Positions 43,427 through 51,269 of a stretch of 64,000 nt of DNA are shown here, piece after piece. The notes beneath the pieces were generated by a model. The model was not told where the DNA came from, searched no databases, and saw only the letters and a list, made by a program, of their open reading frames with translations. Location: contig NZ_WVUD01000004.1 in assembly GCF_009856865.1 (NCBI RefSeq), forward strand, positions 1 through 64,000. Direction: 5' to 3'. Within the stretch, counting starts at the first letter, position 1. Each line of letters begins with the position of its first letter. Source of the DNA: Solidesulfovibrio aerotolerans. Its GTDB lineage: Bacteria > Desulfobacterota > Desulfovibrionia > Desulfovibrionales > Desulfovibrionaceae. The translations under genes and the position numbers were made by a program.

Positions 43427-43981
43427 TCAGACCATAGCGGATTCGGATACGGCAGGAGCCGGCGGTTTGTCGAGCATGGCAACCGCTGTTGGGCAGTTGG
43501 CGCGCCGGGACAGGGCACAGGAATACGTCCGGGGCTTGTGTCGAAAAGCCAGGAAACTTCCCTGGAGAAAGCGTGGGGTGAGCAGACGCCACGGTGTGCG
43601 GCCGATCCCGCGTGGCAGCAGATGATACCACGCATAGCCCCGGGTGCGGTAGTGGGCTTTGGCCTGGGGCAGAAAACCGGCCTGTCCGGCGGCGTAGAGG
43701 GCGGCATCGCGCTGGCAGCGCGACGCGGCCATGGCGTCGAGGATGCGGGGATCGAATCCCCGACGGGAAAAAATACGGCGCGCCCGACGCGCTTCGGCCA
43801 ACCGCGACAAGGCGTCGCACAGCGACAATGCCGCCCCGCCGGAGGTGGCCATGGCCAGGGCGGCCTGGAGTGAGGCGCTGCAAAACAGACCCAGTGATAC
43901 GCCGGCCGCCAGCGCCATGACCGAGGCCATGGTCATGGGCAGCGGAGCGGCGAAAAGGAGGTGGATGATGTGGTGCAGCAC
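43427..43981 (-). CDS. Hypothetical protein with N-terminal membrane segment
   Basis: The 184-residue frame begins with a GTG at 43981 without a clear ribosome site; an ATG 15 codons in (MTMASVMALAAG) is an alternative start. A hydrophobic N-terminal helix is followed by a basic region (RRARRIFSRRGFDPRIL) and a segment rich in Tyr and Arg (AHYRTRGYAWYHLLPRGIGR). The composition looks protein-like, but no family is recognised and the start is uncertain. It lies upstream of the four-helix membrane protein on the same strand (146-nt gap). Confidence 0.5.
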   Translation of the reverse strand: MLHHIIHLLFAAPLPMTMASVMALAAGVSLGLFCSASLQAALAMATSGGAALSLCDALSRLAEARRARRIFSRRGFDPRILDAMAASRCQRDAALYAAGQAGFLPQAKAHYRTRGYAWYHLLPRGIGRTPWRLLTPRFLQGSFLAFRHKPRTYSCALSRRANCPTAVAMLDKPPAPAVSESAMV

Positions 43982-44016
43982 GATTTAGTGAACAAGCGAT
44001 GCCCTGGCCTGCGCCT

Positions 44017-44060
44017 GTCTGTCAAGCCGGCGGGAACAGGCTTGACAGACGGCGGTTTTT
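44017..44060 (+). terminator. Intrinsic terminator upstream of the ICMT-like pseudogene
   Basis: GTCTGTCAAGCC (44017-44028) pairs perfectly with 44039-44050 (12 bp, 10-nt loop). GGCGG and six T follow. It lies 37 nt before the ATG of the pseudogene, in the same direction. Confidence 0.72.
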
Positions 44061-44096
44061 TCGGTGCAAACGGGTCATGACCTTGGAGGTGAGGCC

Positions 44097-44573
44097 ATGA
44101 ACCGTTGGGGCATGGGGACCATGCTGTACCGCGCCACCATCTGCTATGGGCTGCTGGCGATTCTCTACGATACTATTTTACTTGCCGCATTTTGCGACCG
44201 GCTGGTGCCCGAGCGGCTGGCCCTGGCTGCAGCCGGTGTCCTGCTGTTCCTGGGGCTTGTCATCTACGCCTTGGGCACGTTTTCCGTCTATAAGGCCATC
44301 GACGCCGGATAACTCGCCACGCGCGGCATCTTTGCCGTGGTGCGCCATCCGCTCTATGCGGCCTGGGTCTGGTGCATCGTGCCGGGGCTGGCGCTTATGC
44401 AGGGGACGTTGCTGGCGTTGCTGGCACCGGTGGTGGCGGCTCTCTTTTACAAACTGTGCATTCCCCACGAAGAGGCCTGGCTGCACGATCTGCATGGCGA
44501 AGCCTACAAAGCGTATAGCCGGCGTGTCGGCGGCATCGTACCCCGCTTCGGCCGGACCCAGGAGGACGGATAA
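44097..44573 (+). pseudogene. ICMT/PEMT-like membrane methyltransferase broken by an in-frame TAA
   Basis: One reading frame encodes 71 residues with two or three membrane helices (MNRWGMGTMLYRATICYG onward). It meets TAA at 44310-44312 and then continues in the same frame with a conserved catalytic end. That end holds GIFAVVRHPLYAAW, the HEEAWLHDLHGEAYKAY stretch and RRVGGIVPRFGR, the isoprenylcysteine/phospholipid methyltransferase signature. The ATG at 44097 has a strong GGAGGTGA site. A single substitution (for example AAA or CAA to TAA) would explain the break, so this is a recent pseudogene or a sequencing error. Without the stop the protein would be about 158 residues, normal for the family. 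The 3' part has its own ATG-like start context but no clear ribosome site. Confidence 0.82.
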
Positions 44574-44702
44574 GGCCCCGCCACCGGCTTGCCCGCCGGA
44601 GCAACGGTGGTTCCCGCCAAACGCCTCCCCCGACTGCCCCGGTCTTTAGCCGGCCAAATTGCCAGCCATCCCCATAACCCCTTTAAAAACTTCTCCTATC
44701 AA

Positions 44703-44742
44703 GGGGGTCCGGGGGGGATTATCCCCCCCGGCCGCCGGAGGC
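44703..44742 (-). repeat. GC-rich palindromic 3'-end element, copy b
   Basis: A 40-bp core with the palindrome GGGGGGATTATCCCCCC. It lies 37 nt after the stop of the 120-residue hypothetical gene, reading in that gene's direction. An upstream plus-strand block from 44658 (ATTGCCAGCC) is shared with the copy near rdgB. Confidence 0.72.
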
Positions 44743-44779
44743 CTCTTCTGCCTTCCTCCCCAAGCCTCCCTCCGGCGCC

Positions 44780-45142
44780 TCAGGCCCGCGCCGAGAACAT
44801 GATCGGCGTGACGGGTTTGACCGTGGCAGCGGCGGCGTAGCCGGCCAGGGCCTGGCGGCGGGTCAGGGCGTTGGGTTCGGGCGCGGCGTCCAGGGCCGGC
44901 GTCTCGGCCAGCTTGGCGATGGTTGCGGCGGCGTCCAGGGCGTCGGTGAAGGGTGTCTGGGCCGATGCCCCGGTGAGGTCGAATTCGTAGTCCGTGGCGG
45001 AAAAGCGCACGGAAAAGGGGCCGATGGTCAGGCCGCCCTGGCGGTTGATGATTTTGCCATCCACGCGGGGCATGGCGGGCGTCAAGCGTGACGCCTCGCG
45101 CTGGTAGGCCCCAAGGGGAGAGGTGGCGGCAATGGCGGCCAT
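44780..45142 (-). CDS. Hypothetical 120-residue protein
   Basis: The frame from ATG 45142 (MAAIAATSPLG) has GGAG about 8 nt upstream. It encodes a soluble Ala-rich protein with a short beta-like core (KIINRQGGLTIGPFSVRFSA) and the sequence ALTRRQALAGYAAAATV. The longer frame to 45277 is a basic low-complexity extension. It is divergent from the sulP-type gene (281 bp). No family is recognised; the moderate confidence reflects the ribosome site and the composition. Confidence 0.55.
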   Translation of the reverse strand: MAAIAATSPLGAYQREASRLTPAMPRVDGKIINRQGGLTIGPFSVRFSATDYEFDLTGASAQTPFTDALDAAATIAKLAETPALDAAPEPNALTRRQALAGYAAAATVKPVTPIMFSARA

Positions 45143-45423
45143 GGGCGGACTCCGGGCGCAATGCGCCGCGCGACGGGGACACGAGCGTGCCTGCCCTCGC
45201 GGTCCCGAACAAAAGGGACCGGCTCCGTCCATGGAGGAAAGGACTTCTAGATTAAGACGGTTTTCGGGTCTTGGCAAGGGGAGGTGCCACGAGCCTGGGC
45301 GATGACCGCATGGGGGAGCACACGTTCTGGTTGATTCCGCCGCCGTTCCCCTTGCCGGCTTGACCCTTGGCCCCGGCCGGGTATTGTCGATGTGCGGACC
45401 TGTCCGCCCCGGAGGCCGTCATC

Positions 45424-47268
45424 ATGGAACAGTGCGAACTGCCGCGACGCCAGACGTCGCTTGACCGCGTCAAAACGATGCTGCCGCGCCTGCTGCCGTT
45501 TCTGCGCTGGTGGCCCAGGGTCAACCGCCGCACCATGGCCGCCGATGTGTGGGCCGGGCTGACCGGCGCGGTCATCGTGCTGCCGCAGGGCGTGGCCTTT
45601 GCCGCCATTGCCGGGCTGCCGCCCCAGTACGGTCTCTATGCCGCCATGGTTCCGGTGGTGGTGGCGGCGCTGTTCGGCTCCTCCTGGCATCTCATCTCCG
45701 GTCCGACCACGGCCATATCGCTTGTGGTCTACGCCAACGTCAGCCAGCTCGCCCCGGTCGGCTCGCCGGAATACATCCGCCTCGTGCTGGCGCTCACTGG
45801 TTTGTGCGGGCTGGTGCAGTTTGGTTTGGGCCTGGCCCGGCTGGGCGGGGTGGTCAATTTCGTGTCCCATTCGGTGGTGACCGGCTTTACGGCCGGGGCG
45901 GCCATTCTCATCGCCACCAGCCAATTGGGTCATTTTTTCGGAATCACCCTGCCGCGCGGCGGGTCGTTCCTGGAGACCTGGGCGACCTTTGTGCACGACT
46001 TTCCGGCCATAAACGGCCATGTGGCCTTCATTGCCGGGGCAACCCTGGCCATCGCCCTGGTCCTTCGCCGGCTGTGGCCGCGTTCGCCGGCCCTGCTTTT
46101 GGCCCTGATCGGCGGCAGTTTCATCTGCCATCTGGTGGACGGGGCCGGCCACGGGGCCAAGCTGGTGGGGGCGTTGCCGGCCAGTCTGGCCCCGCTGTCG
46201 TTGCCGGAATTTAACCTGGACACCTTCCGAGTGCTGTTTCCGGGCGCCCTGGCCGTGGCCATGCTGGGTCTGGCCGAGGCGGTGTCCATTGCCCGGGCCG
46301 TGGCTGTGCGCTCGGAGCAGGCTATCGACAACAGCCAGGAATTTATCGGCCAGGGGCTGGCCAATCTGGCCGGCAGTTTTTTTTCGGGCTATGCCTCGTC
46401 CGGGTCGTTCACCCGCACCGGGGTCAATTTCGACGCCGGGGCCAAGACGCCGCTGGCGGCCGTCTTTTCGGCCCTGTTCCTGGCCGCCGTGCTGCTGCTT
46501 ATCGCCCCGGCCACGGCCTATCTGCCCAATGCCGCCATGGCCGGGGTCATCGTGCTGGTGGCAGCCGGGCTGGTCAACGTCAAGGCCATCCGGCACATCC
46601 TGCATACGGACCGGTCCGAGGCCGGGGTGCTGGCCGCCACCTTTCTGGCCACGCTGTTTGTGGCCCTTGAATTCGCCATCTATGCCGGGGTGATGCTGTC
46701 GCTGCTGCTGTATTTGCGCCGCACCAGCCATCCGCATTTCATCACCCTGGCCCCGGACCCGAGCACCGCGCACCGCGCTCTGACCAACATCCGGCGCAAG
46801 ACCCTGGCCGAGTGCCCGCAACTGAAAATCCTGCGCCTGGACGGCTCGATCTTTTTCGGGGCCGTCAACCACATCGCCGAGGAATTGCACCGCATCGTGA
46901 ACCACAGTCCCGAGCAGTGCCACATCCTTATCCTCGGTTCGGGCATCAATTTCATCGACGCCGGCGGCTGCCACATGCTCTTTCACGAAGCCGGGGCCAT
47001 GAAACTGTCGGGACGGGAGATTTTTTTCTGTTCGCTCAAGCGCGAGGTGCTGGAGCTGCTGCAAAGGGGCGGGTGTCTGGCCCGCATCGGGGCGGAAAAT
47101 GTGTTTCCGAACAAGGAATCGGCCATTGCCGGCATCGTGTCGCGCCTTGACCCCGAACGCTGCGCCTGCTGCGCCGTCCGGGTCTTTGCCGAATGCGCCG
47201 GGCGTCCCGGCGGCTGGGCGTCCATGCCGCAACGGCCCGATCCCGAAGCAGTGGTCGGGCAGGAGTAG
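45424..47268 (+). CDS. SulP-family anion (sulfate) permease with STAS domain
   Basis: The 614-residue inner-membrane protein has about 12 hydrophobic segments in the SLC26/SulP fold. The signatures are VLPQGVAFAAIAGLPPQYGLYAAMVP, GSSWHLISGPTTAISL, and GSFTRTGVNFDAGAKTPLA. A C-terminal cytoplasmic STAS domain follows (about 465-575: LKILRLDGSIFFGAVNHI, LILGSGINFIDAGG), and then a Cys-rich tail (CACC). SulP proteins move sulfate, bicarbonate or organic anions; in a presumed sulfate reducer sulfate is likely but not shown. The start at 45424 has GGAGG about 9 nt upstream. It converges on the Fur-family gene. Confidence 0.92.
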   Translation: MEQCELPRRQTSLDRVKTMLPRLLPFLRWWPRVNRRTMAADVWAGLTGAVIVLPQGVAFAAIAGLPPQYGLYAAMVPVVVAALFGSSWHLISGPTTAISLVVYANVSQLAPVGSPEYIRLVLALTGLCGLVQFGLGLARLGGVVNFVSHSVVTGFTAGAAILIATSQLGHFFGITLPRGGSFLETWATFVHDFPAINGHVAFIAGATLAIALVLRRLWPRSPALLLALIGGSFICHLVDGAGHGAKLVGALPASLAPLSLPEFNLDTFRVLFPGALAVAMLGLAEAVSIARAVAVRSEQAIDNSQEFIGQGLANLAGSFFSGYASSGSFTRTGVNFDAGAKTPLAAVFSALFLAAVLLLIAPATAYLPNAAMAGVIVLVAAGLVNVKAIRHILHTDRSEAGVLAATFLATLFVALEFAIYAGVMLSLLLYLRRTSHPHFITLAPDPSTAHRALTNIRRKTLAECPQLKILRLDGSIFFGAVNHIAEELHRIVNHSPEQCHILILGSGINFIDAGGCHMLFHEAGAMKLSGREIFFCSLKREVLELLQRGGCLARIGAENVFPNKESAIAGIVSRLDPERCACCAVRVFAECAGRPGGWASMPQRPDPEAVVGQE

Positions 47269-47297
47269 GGGCGCGCGCGGTCGGGTGCAGCGGGCTT

Positions 47298-47330
47298 GGA
47301 GCGGGAGCGTGCGCTTTTACGGCACTCCGG
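47298..47330 (-). repeat. Echo of the Fur-family gene 3' end
   Basis: This stretch repeats 47369-47402, the last codons of the Fur-family gene, with about 29 of 34 positions matching and an offset of 71-72 bp. It lies downstream of that gene on its strand, in the spacer to the SulP gene. Confidence 0.6.
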
Positions 47331-47366
47331 CGGCCACCGGTGCGGCAAGTTCCCGGCGGCGTGACC

Positions 47367-47813
47367 TTAGAGCGAGGACGTGCGCTTTTTACGGCACTCC
47401 GGGCACAGGCCGTAGAGGTAGAGTTTGTGGCCGGTCAGGGCAAAGCCGTGCCGCCGGGCCACTTCTTCCTGAAGCCGCTCGATGGCCGGGTCCACCACCT
47501 CGACGTTGACGCCGCAGGCCTCGCAGATGAGGTGGTCGTGGTGGCTTTGGCCGTAGAGGATCTCGTAGCGCATGGCCCCGTCGCCGAATTCCACGGCCTT
47601 GGCCAGGCCCGAGTCGGCCAGCAGTTTCAAGGTGCGATAGACGGTTGCCTGTCCGATGGACGGGAACTCGGTCTTGACCTTTTGATACAGTTCTTCCGAC
47701 GTGAGGTGGCCTTCCTCGGCCAGAAAAACGTCGAGAATCTGGCGCCGCTGGGGCGTCATCTTGAGCTTTTGGCGCGCCACGAAATCGGCAAACAGCGCAT
47801 AGGGGTCTTTCAT
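47367..47813 (-). CDS. Fur-family metal- or peroxide-responsive repressor
   Basis: The 148-residue protein has the winged-helix DNA-binding domain (about 10-85: MTPQRRQILDVFL, LTSEELYQKVK, IGQATVYRTLKLLADSGL) and a dimerisation domain with metal ligands (HHDHLICEACG and LCPECRKK, giving two CxxC structural-zinc pairs). The sequence is closer to Fur than to NikR-type proteins, but Fur, Zur and PerR cannot be separated by eye. The start at 47813 has AGGA about 11 nt upstream. It lies 96 nt downstream of cheA on the same strand, so partial co-transcription is possible. Confidence 0.92.
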   Translation of the reverse strand: MKDPYALFADFVARQKLKMTPQRRQILDVFLAEEGHLTSEELYQKVKTEFPSIGQATVYRTLKLLADSGLAKAVEFGDGAMRYEILYGQSHHDHLICEACGVNVEVVDPAIERLQEEVARRHGFALTGHKLYLYGLCPECRKKRTSSL

Positions 47814-47909
47814 GCGGCAAAAATCCTGTTCCCTTCAATTGGGGCAAGTGTAGCGGCCCGCAGCCGCCGGGTCAATGCGGGCCGGGCACATGACGCGAAA
47901 ACCCGCGCG

Positions 47910-50054
47910 TTAGGCCACCGCGCGCTTGACCGAGGCCACCAGCGTTGGCACGTCGAGAATGAGCGACATGGTGCCGTCGCCATTGATGGTGGCCCCGGAA
48001 ATCCCTGACACGGAGCCGATGTAGTTGCCAAGGCTCTTGATCACGGTCTGCTGCTGCCCAAGCACCTGATCCACGGCAATGCCGGCGCGCTCGCCCTCAA
48101 AGCGGGTAATGACGATCTGTTCGATGGCCGGCGGCCGGCCGTCGAGTTCAAACGCCTCGCGCAGCCGGATAAACGGCACGATCTCGCCGCGCAACTGGAT
48201 GGTGCGGCCGCGGCCGGACGCCTCGGCCCGGTCCCGGGGCAGCTCCACGCATTCCTCCACCAACGACAGCGGTATGATGTACTGGTCCTCGCCGGCTTTG
48301 ATCTGCAGTCCGTCGATGATGGCCAGGGTCAGGGGCAGTTTGATGGTGATGCGCGTGCCTTTGCCCGGTTCGCTTTGCACGTCGATCTTGCCGCGAAGCG
48401 CGTCCATGCTGCGCTTGACCACATCCATGCCCACGCCCCGGCCCGAGATGCTGGTGATTTTTTCCGCCGTGGAAAAGCCGGGCAAAAAGATCAGGTTGAA
48501 ACATTCGCTGTCCGACAGGCGGGTTTCGGCCGGGATGAGTCCCTTTTCCACGGCCTTGGCCCGGATGCGCTCGGCGCTCATGCCTTTGCCGTCGTCGGTG
48601 ATGGAAAGCACCACCTCGCCGCCGGCGTGCTCGGCCGACAGGGTGATGGTGCCGGCTTCGGGCTTGCCGGCAGCCAGACGTTCCCCGGGCGATTCGATGC
48701 CGTGGTCGATGCTGTTGCGCAGCAGATGCACCAGCGGATCGTTGAGCTGTTCGATGACGGTCTTGTCGAGTTCGGTTTCGCCGCCCTCGGTGACCAGCTC
48801 GATGGATTTGGCCATTTCCGAGGACAGATCGCGCACCAGCCGGCGGAAGCGGCTAAAGGTCGTGCCGATGGGCAGCATGCGGATGCCGAGGGTATTGTCG
48901 CGCAATTCGTTGGACAGGCGCTCGATTTCCTCGGCCACGCTGACCAGGGCCGGCTGGGCCAGACTGGAGGCGAGTTGGGTGAGCCTCGCCTGGGCGATGA
49001 CCAGCTCGCCGACCAGATTGACCAGATCGTCGAGCTTGCCGGCATCCACCCGCAGACTTTGCATGGCCTCTTTTTTGGCGGCCGGGGCCGGTCGTTTGGC
49101 CTCGGCGTCTGGCTGTGGGGGCTGGGGGGAAGCGGCCTGGACCGGGCCGGGGTCCGGGGCTGTGGCACCGGGCTGGGCCGGCGCGGCCGGTTGGACCGGG
49201 GGCTGCGGGCTGCTGGCCCGGGCTTTGGCCGTATCGGCACCCGCTGCCGCAGGCGGGGCCAGGGCCGTGGGCGTCAGGACGGTCGGCTCGGGACCGGCCG
49301 GCTCGATACGCACATCGTGCTGATTTTCCAGAAACAAAAAGACGTCGCGCAAGGTGTTGGCGTCGCAGGCCACGGCCGGGTCCGGGGCCAGATGCACGGA
49401 AAAGCGCAGCCGGCAATCGGCCGGGTTAAGTTCGTCCAGGGGCGGCAGGCCGGACAGGTCGCAGGCCACGGTGGCCTGCCCCAGGGTGCGTAATTCATCG
49501 AGCAGGGCCAGGGGATCATTGCGCTCCAGGAAGCCGGGCTCTGACGGGGCCACCAGGATGCTCCAGCAGCAGGGTTCGCCGACGTCGGCCGCACCCGTTG
49601 CCGCGTCGTCAGACTCCCGGCCGGTCTGGTCCGGGGCGTTGGCGGCACTGGACGCACCGGGGGTGGGTGGCAAGTCAGGGGTGCGCAACAGTTCCTTGAG
49701 CCGGGTGGCGAGCCGGGGGTCTTCTTCGGCGGCCGGATCGGCTCCTTCGGCCAGCATGGCGACGAAGCGGTCTTTGGCGGCAAAGGCGGCGTCGAGCAGG
49801 GGTTTGTTCACCTGCCGCCAGCCGCTGCGGACCTGGTCAAACAGGGATTCCAGGTCGTGGGCCAGCACCACCACCGGACGGATGCCGAACATGTCGCAAC
49901 CGCCCTTGAGGGTATGCACGGCCCGAAACACCCGATCAACCTGTTCGACGGCGGCCGGGTTGGTTTCCAGTTCGAGCAAGGCTCCGTCGAGTTCGGCCAG
50001 GTTCTCGACCACTTCTTCCCGGAACAGGGCGCAGGTTTCTTCGTCGAAAGCCAT
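47910..50054 (-). CDS. cheA: CheA-type chemosensory histidine kinase
   Basis: The 714-residue kinase has an Hpt (P1) domain with the phosphorylated H47 in AVHTLKGG. A P2-like segment (about 165-260: LLDELRTLGQATV, RDVFLFLENQHDVRI), a Pro/Ala linker, and a P3 dimerisation helix pair (about 335-390: LDDLVNLVGELVIAQARL) follow. The P4 ATPase has HLLRNSIDHGIE, DDGKGM and GRGVGMDVV, and a CheW-like P5 domain (about 570-712) ends the protein. All catalytic motifs are intact. The start at 50054 has GGAGGA 5 nt upstream. It is the last signalling gene of an operon with an Hpt/STAS protein and partner-switching genes. No methyl-accepting receptor, separate CheW, CheR, CheB or stand-alone CheY is in the window, so its output partner is probably within this operon. 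Confidence 0.95.
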   Translation of the reverse strand: MAFDEETCALFREEVVENLAELDGALLELETNPAAVEQVDRVFRAVHTLKGGCDMFGIRPVVVLAHDLESLFDQVRSGWRQVNKPLLDAAFAAKDRFVAMLAEGADPAAEEDPRLATRLKELLRTPDLPPTPGASSAANAPDQTGRESDDAATGAADVGEPCCWSILVAPSEPGFLERNDPLALLDELRTLGQATVACDLSGLPPLDELNPADCRLRFSVHLAPDPAVACDANTLRDVFLFLENQHDVRIEPAGPEPTVLTPTALAPPAAAGADTAKARASSPQPPVQPAAPAQPGATAPDPGPVQAASPQPPQPDAEAKRPAPAAKKEAMQSLRVDAGKLDDLVNLVGELVIAQARLTQLASSLAQPALVSVAEEIERLSNELRDNTLGIRMLPIGTTFSRFRRLVRDLSSEMAKSIELVTEGGETELDKTVIEQLNDPLVHLLRNSIDHGIESPGERLAAGKPEAGTITLSAEHAGGEVVLSITDDGKGMSAERIRAKAVEKGLIPAETRLSDSECFNLIFLPGFSTAEKITSISGRGVGMDVVKRSMDALRGKIDVQSEPGKGTRITIKLPLTLAIIDGLQIKAGEDQYIIPLSLVEECVELPRDRAEASGRGRTIQLRGEIVPFIRLREAFELDGRPPAIEQIVITRFEGERAGIAVDQVLGQQQTVIKSLGNYIGSVSGISGATINGDGTMSLILDVPTLVASVKRAVA

Positions 50055-50074
50055 CCAGTCCTCCGAAAAATGTC

Positions 50075-51253
50075 TTAGCCGACGGCGAGCAGATCCCCGG
50101 GCAGCCCGGCGTCGGCCAGGGCTTCGGGGGTGATTCCGGCCCGGCGGGCGGTGGCGGCGACAGCGTCCGGGGGTGCGGTCGACTGCACCAGGGACAGCCC
50201 CTGCCCGGCAAAGGTCCGGGCCGCAGCCAGGAGCACTTGCAGCATGGCCAGATCACAGGATTGGGGGGCGTTCCAGTCAAGGGTTGCCGGCAGGCCTTGG
50301 GACAGGGCCTGGAGCAGGGCTTCCCGGGCCGTGGCCGCGTCGGGCGTTTCCCCGGGGCGAAGGGCCAGGACGGCCTGCTGCGCACCCAGGCTGAGCTGCC
50401 AGGGGCCAAAGGCCACGGATGCGGCGGCAGGCTCAGGCGTCGGGGACGCCTGGGGAGACGCCGGGGGGGGCGCGGCCTGGACATCCGGGAGGTCCAGCGC
50501 GACGGGATGGATACGGCTGACGTCCAGGGCGAACAGGTAGCCGATGATATCGGGTTCGACGATGGAGGCGTAGAGCACGTAAAAGGGGATGCGGTTGACC
50601 GGGGGGGCATCCAGGTCGCCAACGGCCGCCAGTTCCATGCGGCAGTCGATGATAAGCCCGCTGGATTCCATGGTGTTGATGACGTCGAGTGGCGTTTTGC
50701 CCCGGGCCTGGACATCGTGGATGAGGTCGTATTCCACGAGGTAGAGATTTTTGCCGCCGCTGGTTCCCTGGCGCAGGGTGAGTTCGTCTTCCTCGAAGAT
50801 GACCTCGCCGCCGGGCAGGCGGATGGGGGTTTGGGCGGTGGCCTGGGCGCGCTGTTCCGTGGTGAGGTGTTCGGTGGTCAGGCCCGAGAGGCTGTCCAGG
50901 AGCTGGCTTATGTCCTGGCCGTCGCTGGCCGGGCCGGCCACCACCAGGGAGAGCAGGCGGTCGAAACCGGTGAGCAACTGGTTGATGACGCGGGTGTCGG
51001 GCACCACCTCGCGGCTGCGGATGAGGTGCAGCAGGCTTTCCAGTTTGTGGGACAGGTCGCGGATGTTGTTGAGATTGAGAAACCCCGCGCCGCCTTTGAT
51101 GGAGTGGGCGGCCCGAAAGACCGTATTGACGAGTTCCTCGTCGATGTCGGCCCCGTGCCGTTCCATGTCCATAAGGGCGGTTTCGATGTTGGCGAGGTGC
51201 TCGCTGCTGTCCTCAATGAACATGGAAAGGATTTCATCGTCCAGCTGGTCCAT
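50075..51253 (-). CDS. CheA-like N-terminal protein: Hpt domain with C-terminal STAS-like domain
   Basis: The 392-residue protein has an Hpt domain (about 1-110) with phosphorylatable H50 in RAAHSIKGG. A region like the P2/P2-like part of delta-proteobacterial CheA follows (about 170-260: NLYLVEYDLIHDV, VGDLDAPPVNRIPFYVLYAS). After a Pro-rich linker comes a C-terminal STAS-like domain (about 285-392: DLAMLQVLLAAARTFAGQGLSLV). There is no ATPase domain, so it would receive or pass phosphoryl groups, not generate them. The STAS-like domain lacks the usual phosphorylatable Ser before the Gly-Leu motif. The start at 51253 has GGAGA 6 nt upstream; it is followed by cheA after 20 nt. Confidence 0.82.
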   Translation of the reverse strand: MDQLDDEILSMFIEDSSEHLANIETALMDMERHGADIDEELVNTVFRAAHSIKGGAGFLNLNNIRDLSHKLESLLHLIRSREVVPDTRVINQLLTGFDRLLSLVVAGPASDGQDISQLLDSLSGLTTEHLTTEQRAQATAQTPIRLPGGEVIFEEDELTLRQGTSGGKNLYLVEYDLIHDVQARGKTPLDVINTMESSGLIIDCRMELAAVGDLDAPPVNRIPFYVLYASIVEPDIIGYLFALDVSRIHPVALDLPDVQAAPPPASPQASPTPEPAAASVAFGPWQLSLGAQQAVLALRPGETPDAATAREALLQALSQGLPATLDWNAPQSCDLAMLQVLLAAARTFAGQGLSLVQSTAPPDAVAATARRAGITPEALADAGLPGDLLAVG

Positions 51254-51269
51254 GGGATCTCCGCGTCGG

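Noticed and set aside
44097-44312. A separate complete 71-residue membrane protein
   Set aside because: The same frame continues after the stop with the conserved catalytic end of the same family, so a broken gene explains it better.
45247-47232. 661-codon open frame opposite the SulP permease
   Set aside because: Rich in Gly, Gln, His and Arg without hydrophobic or domain features, and antisense to a clear transporter.
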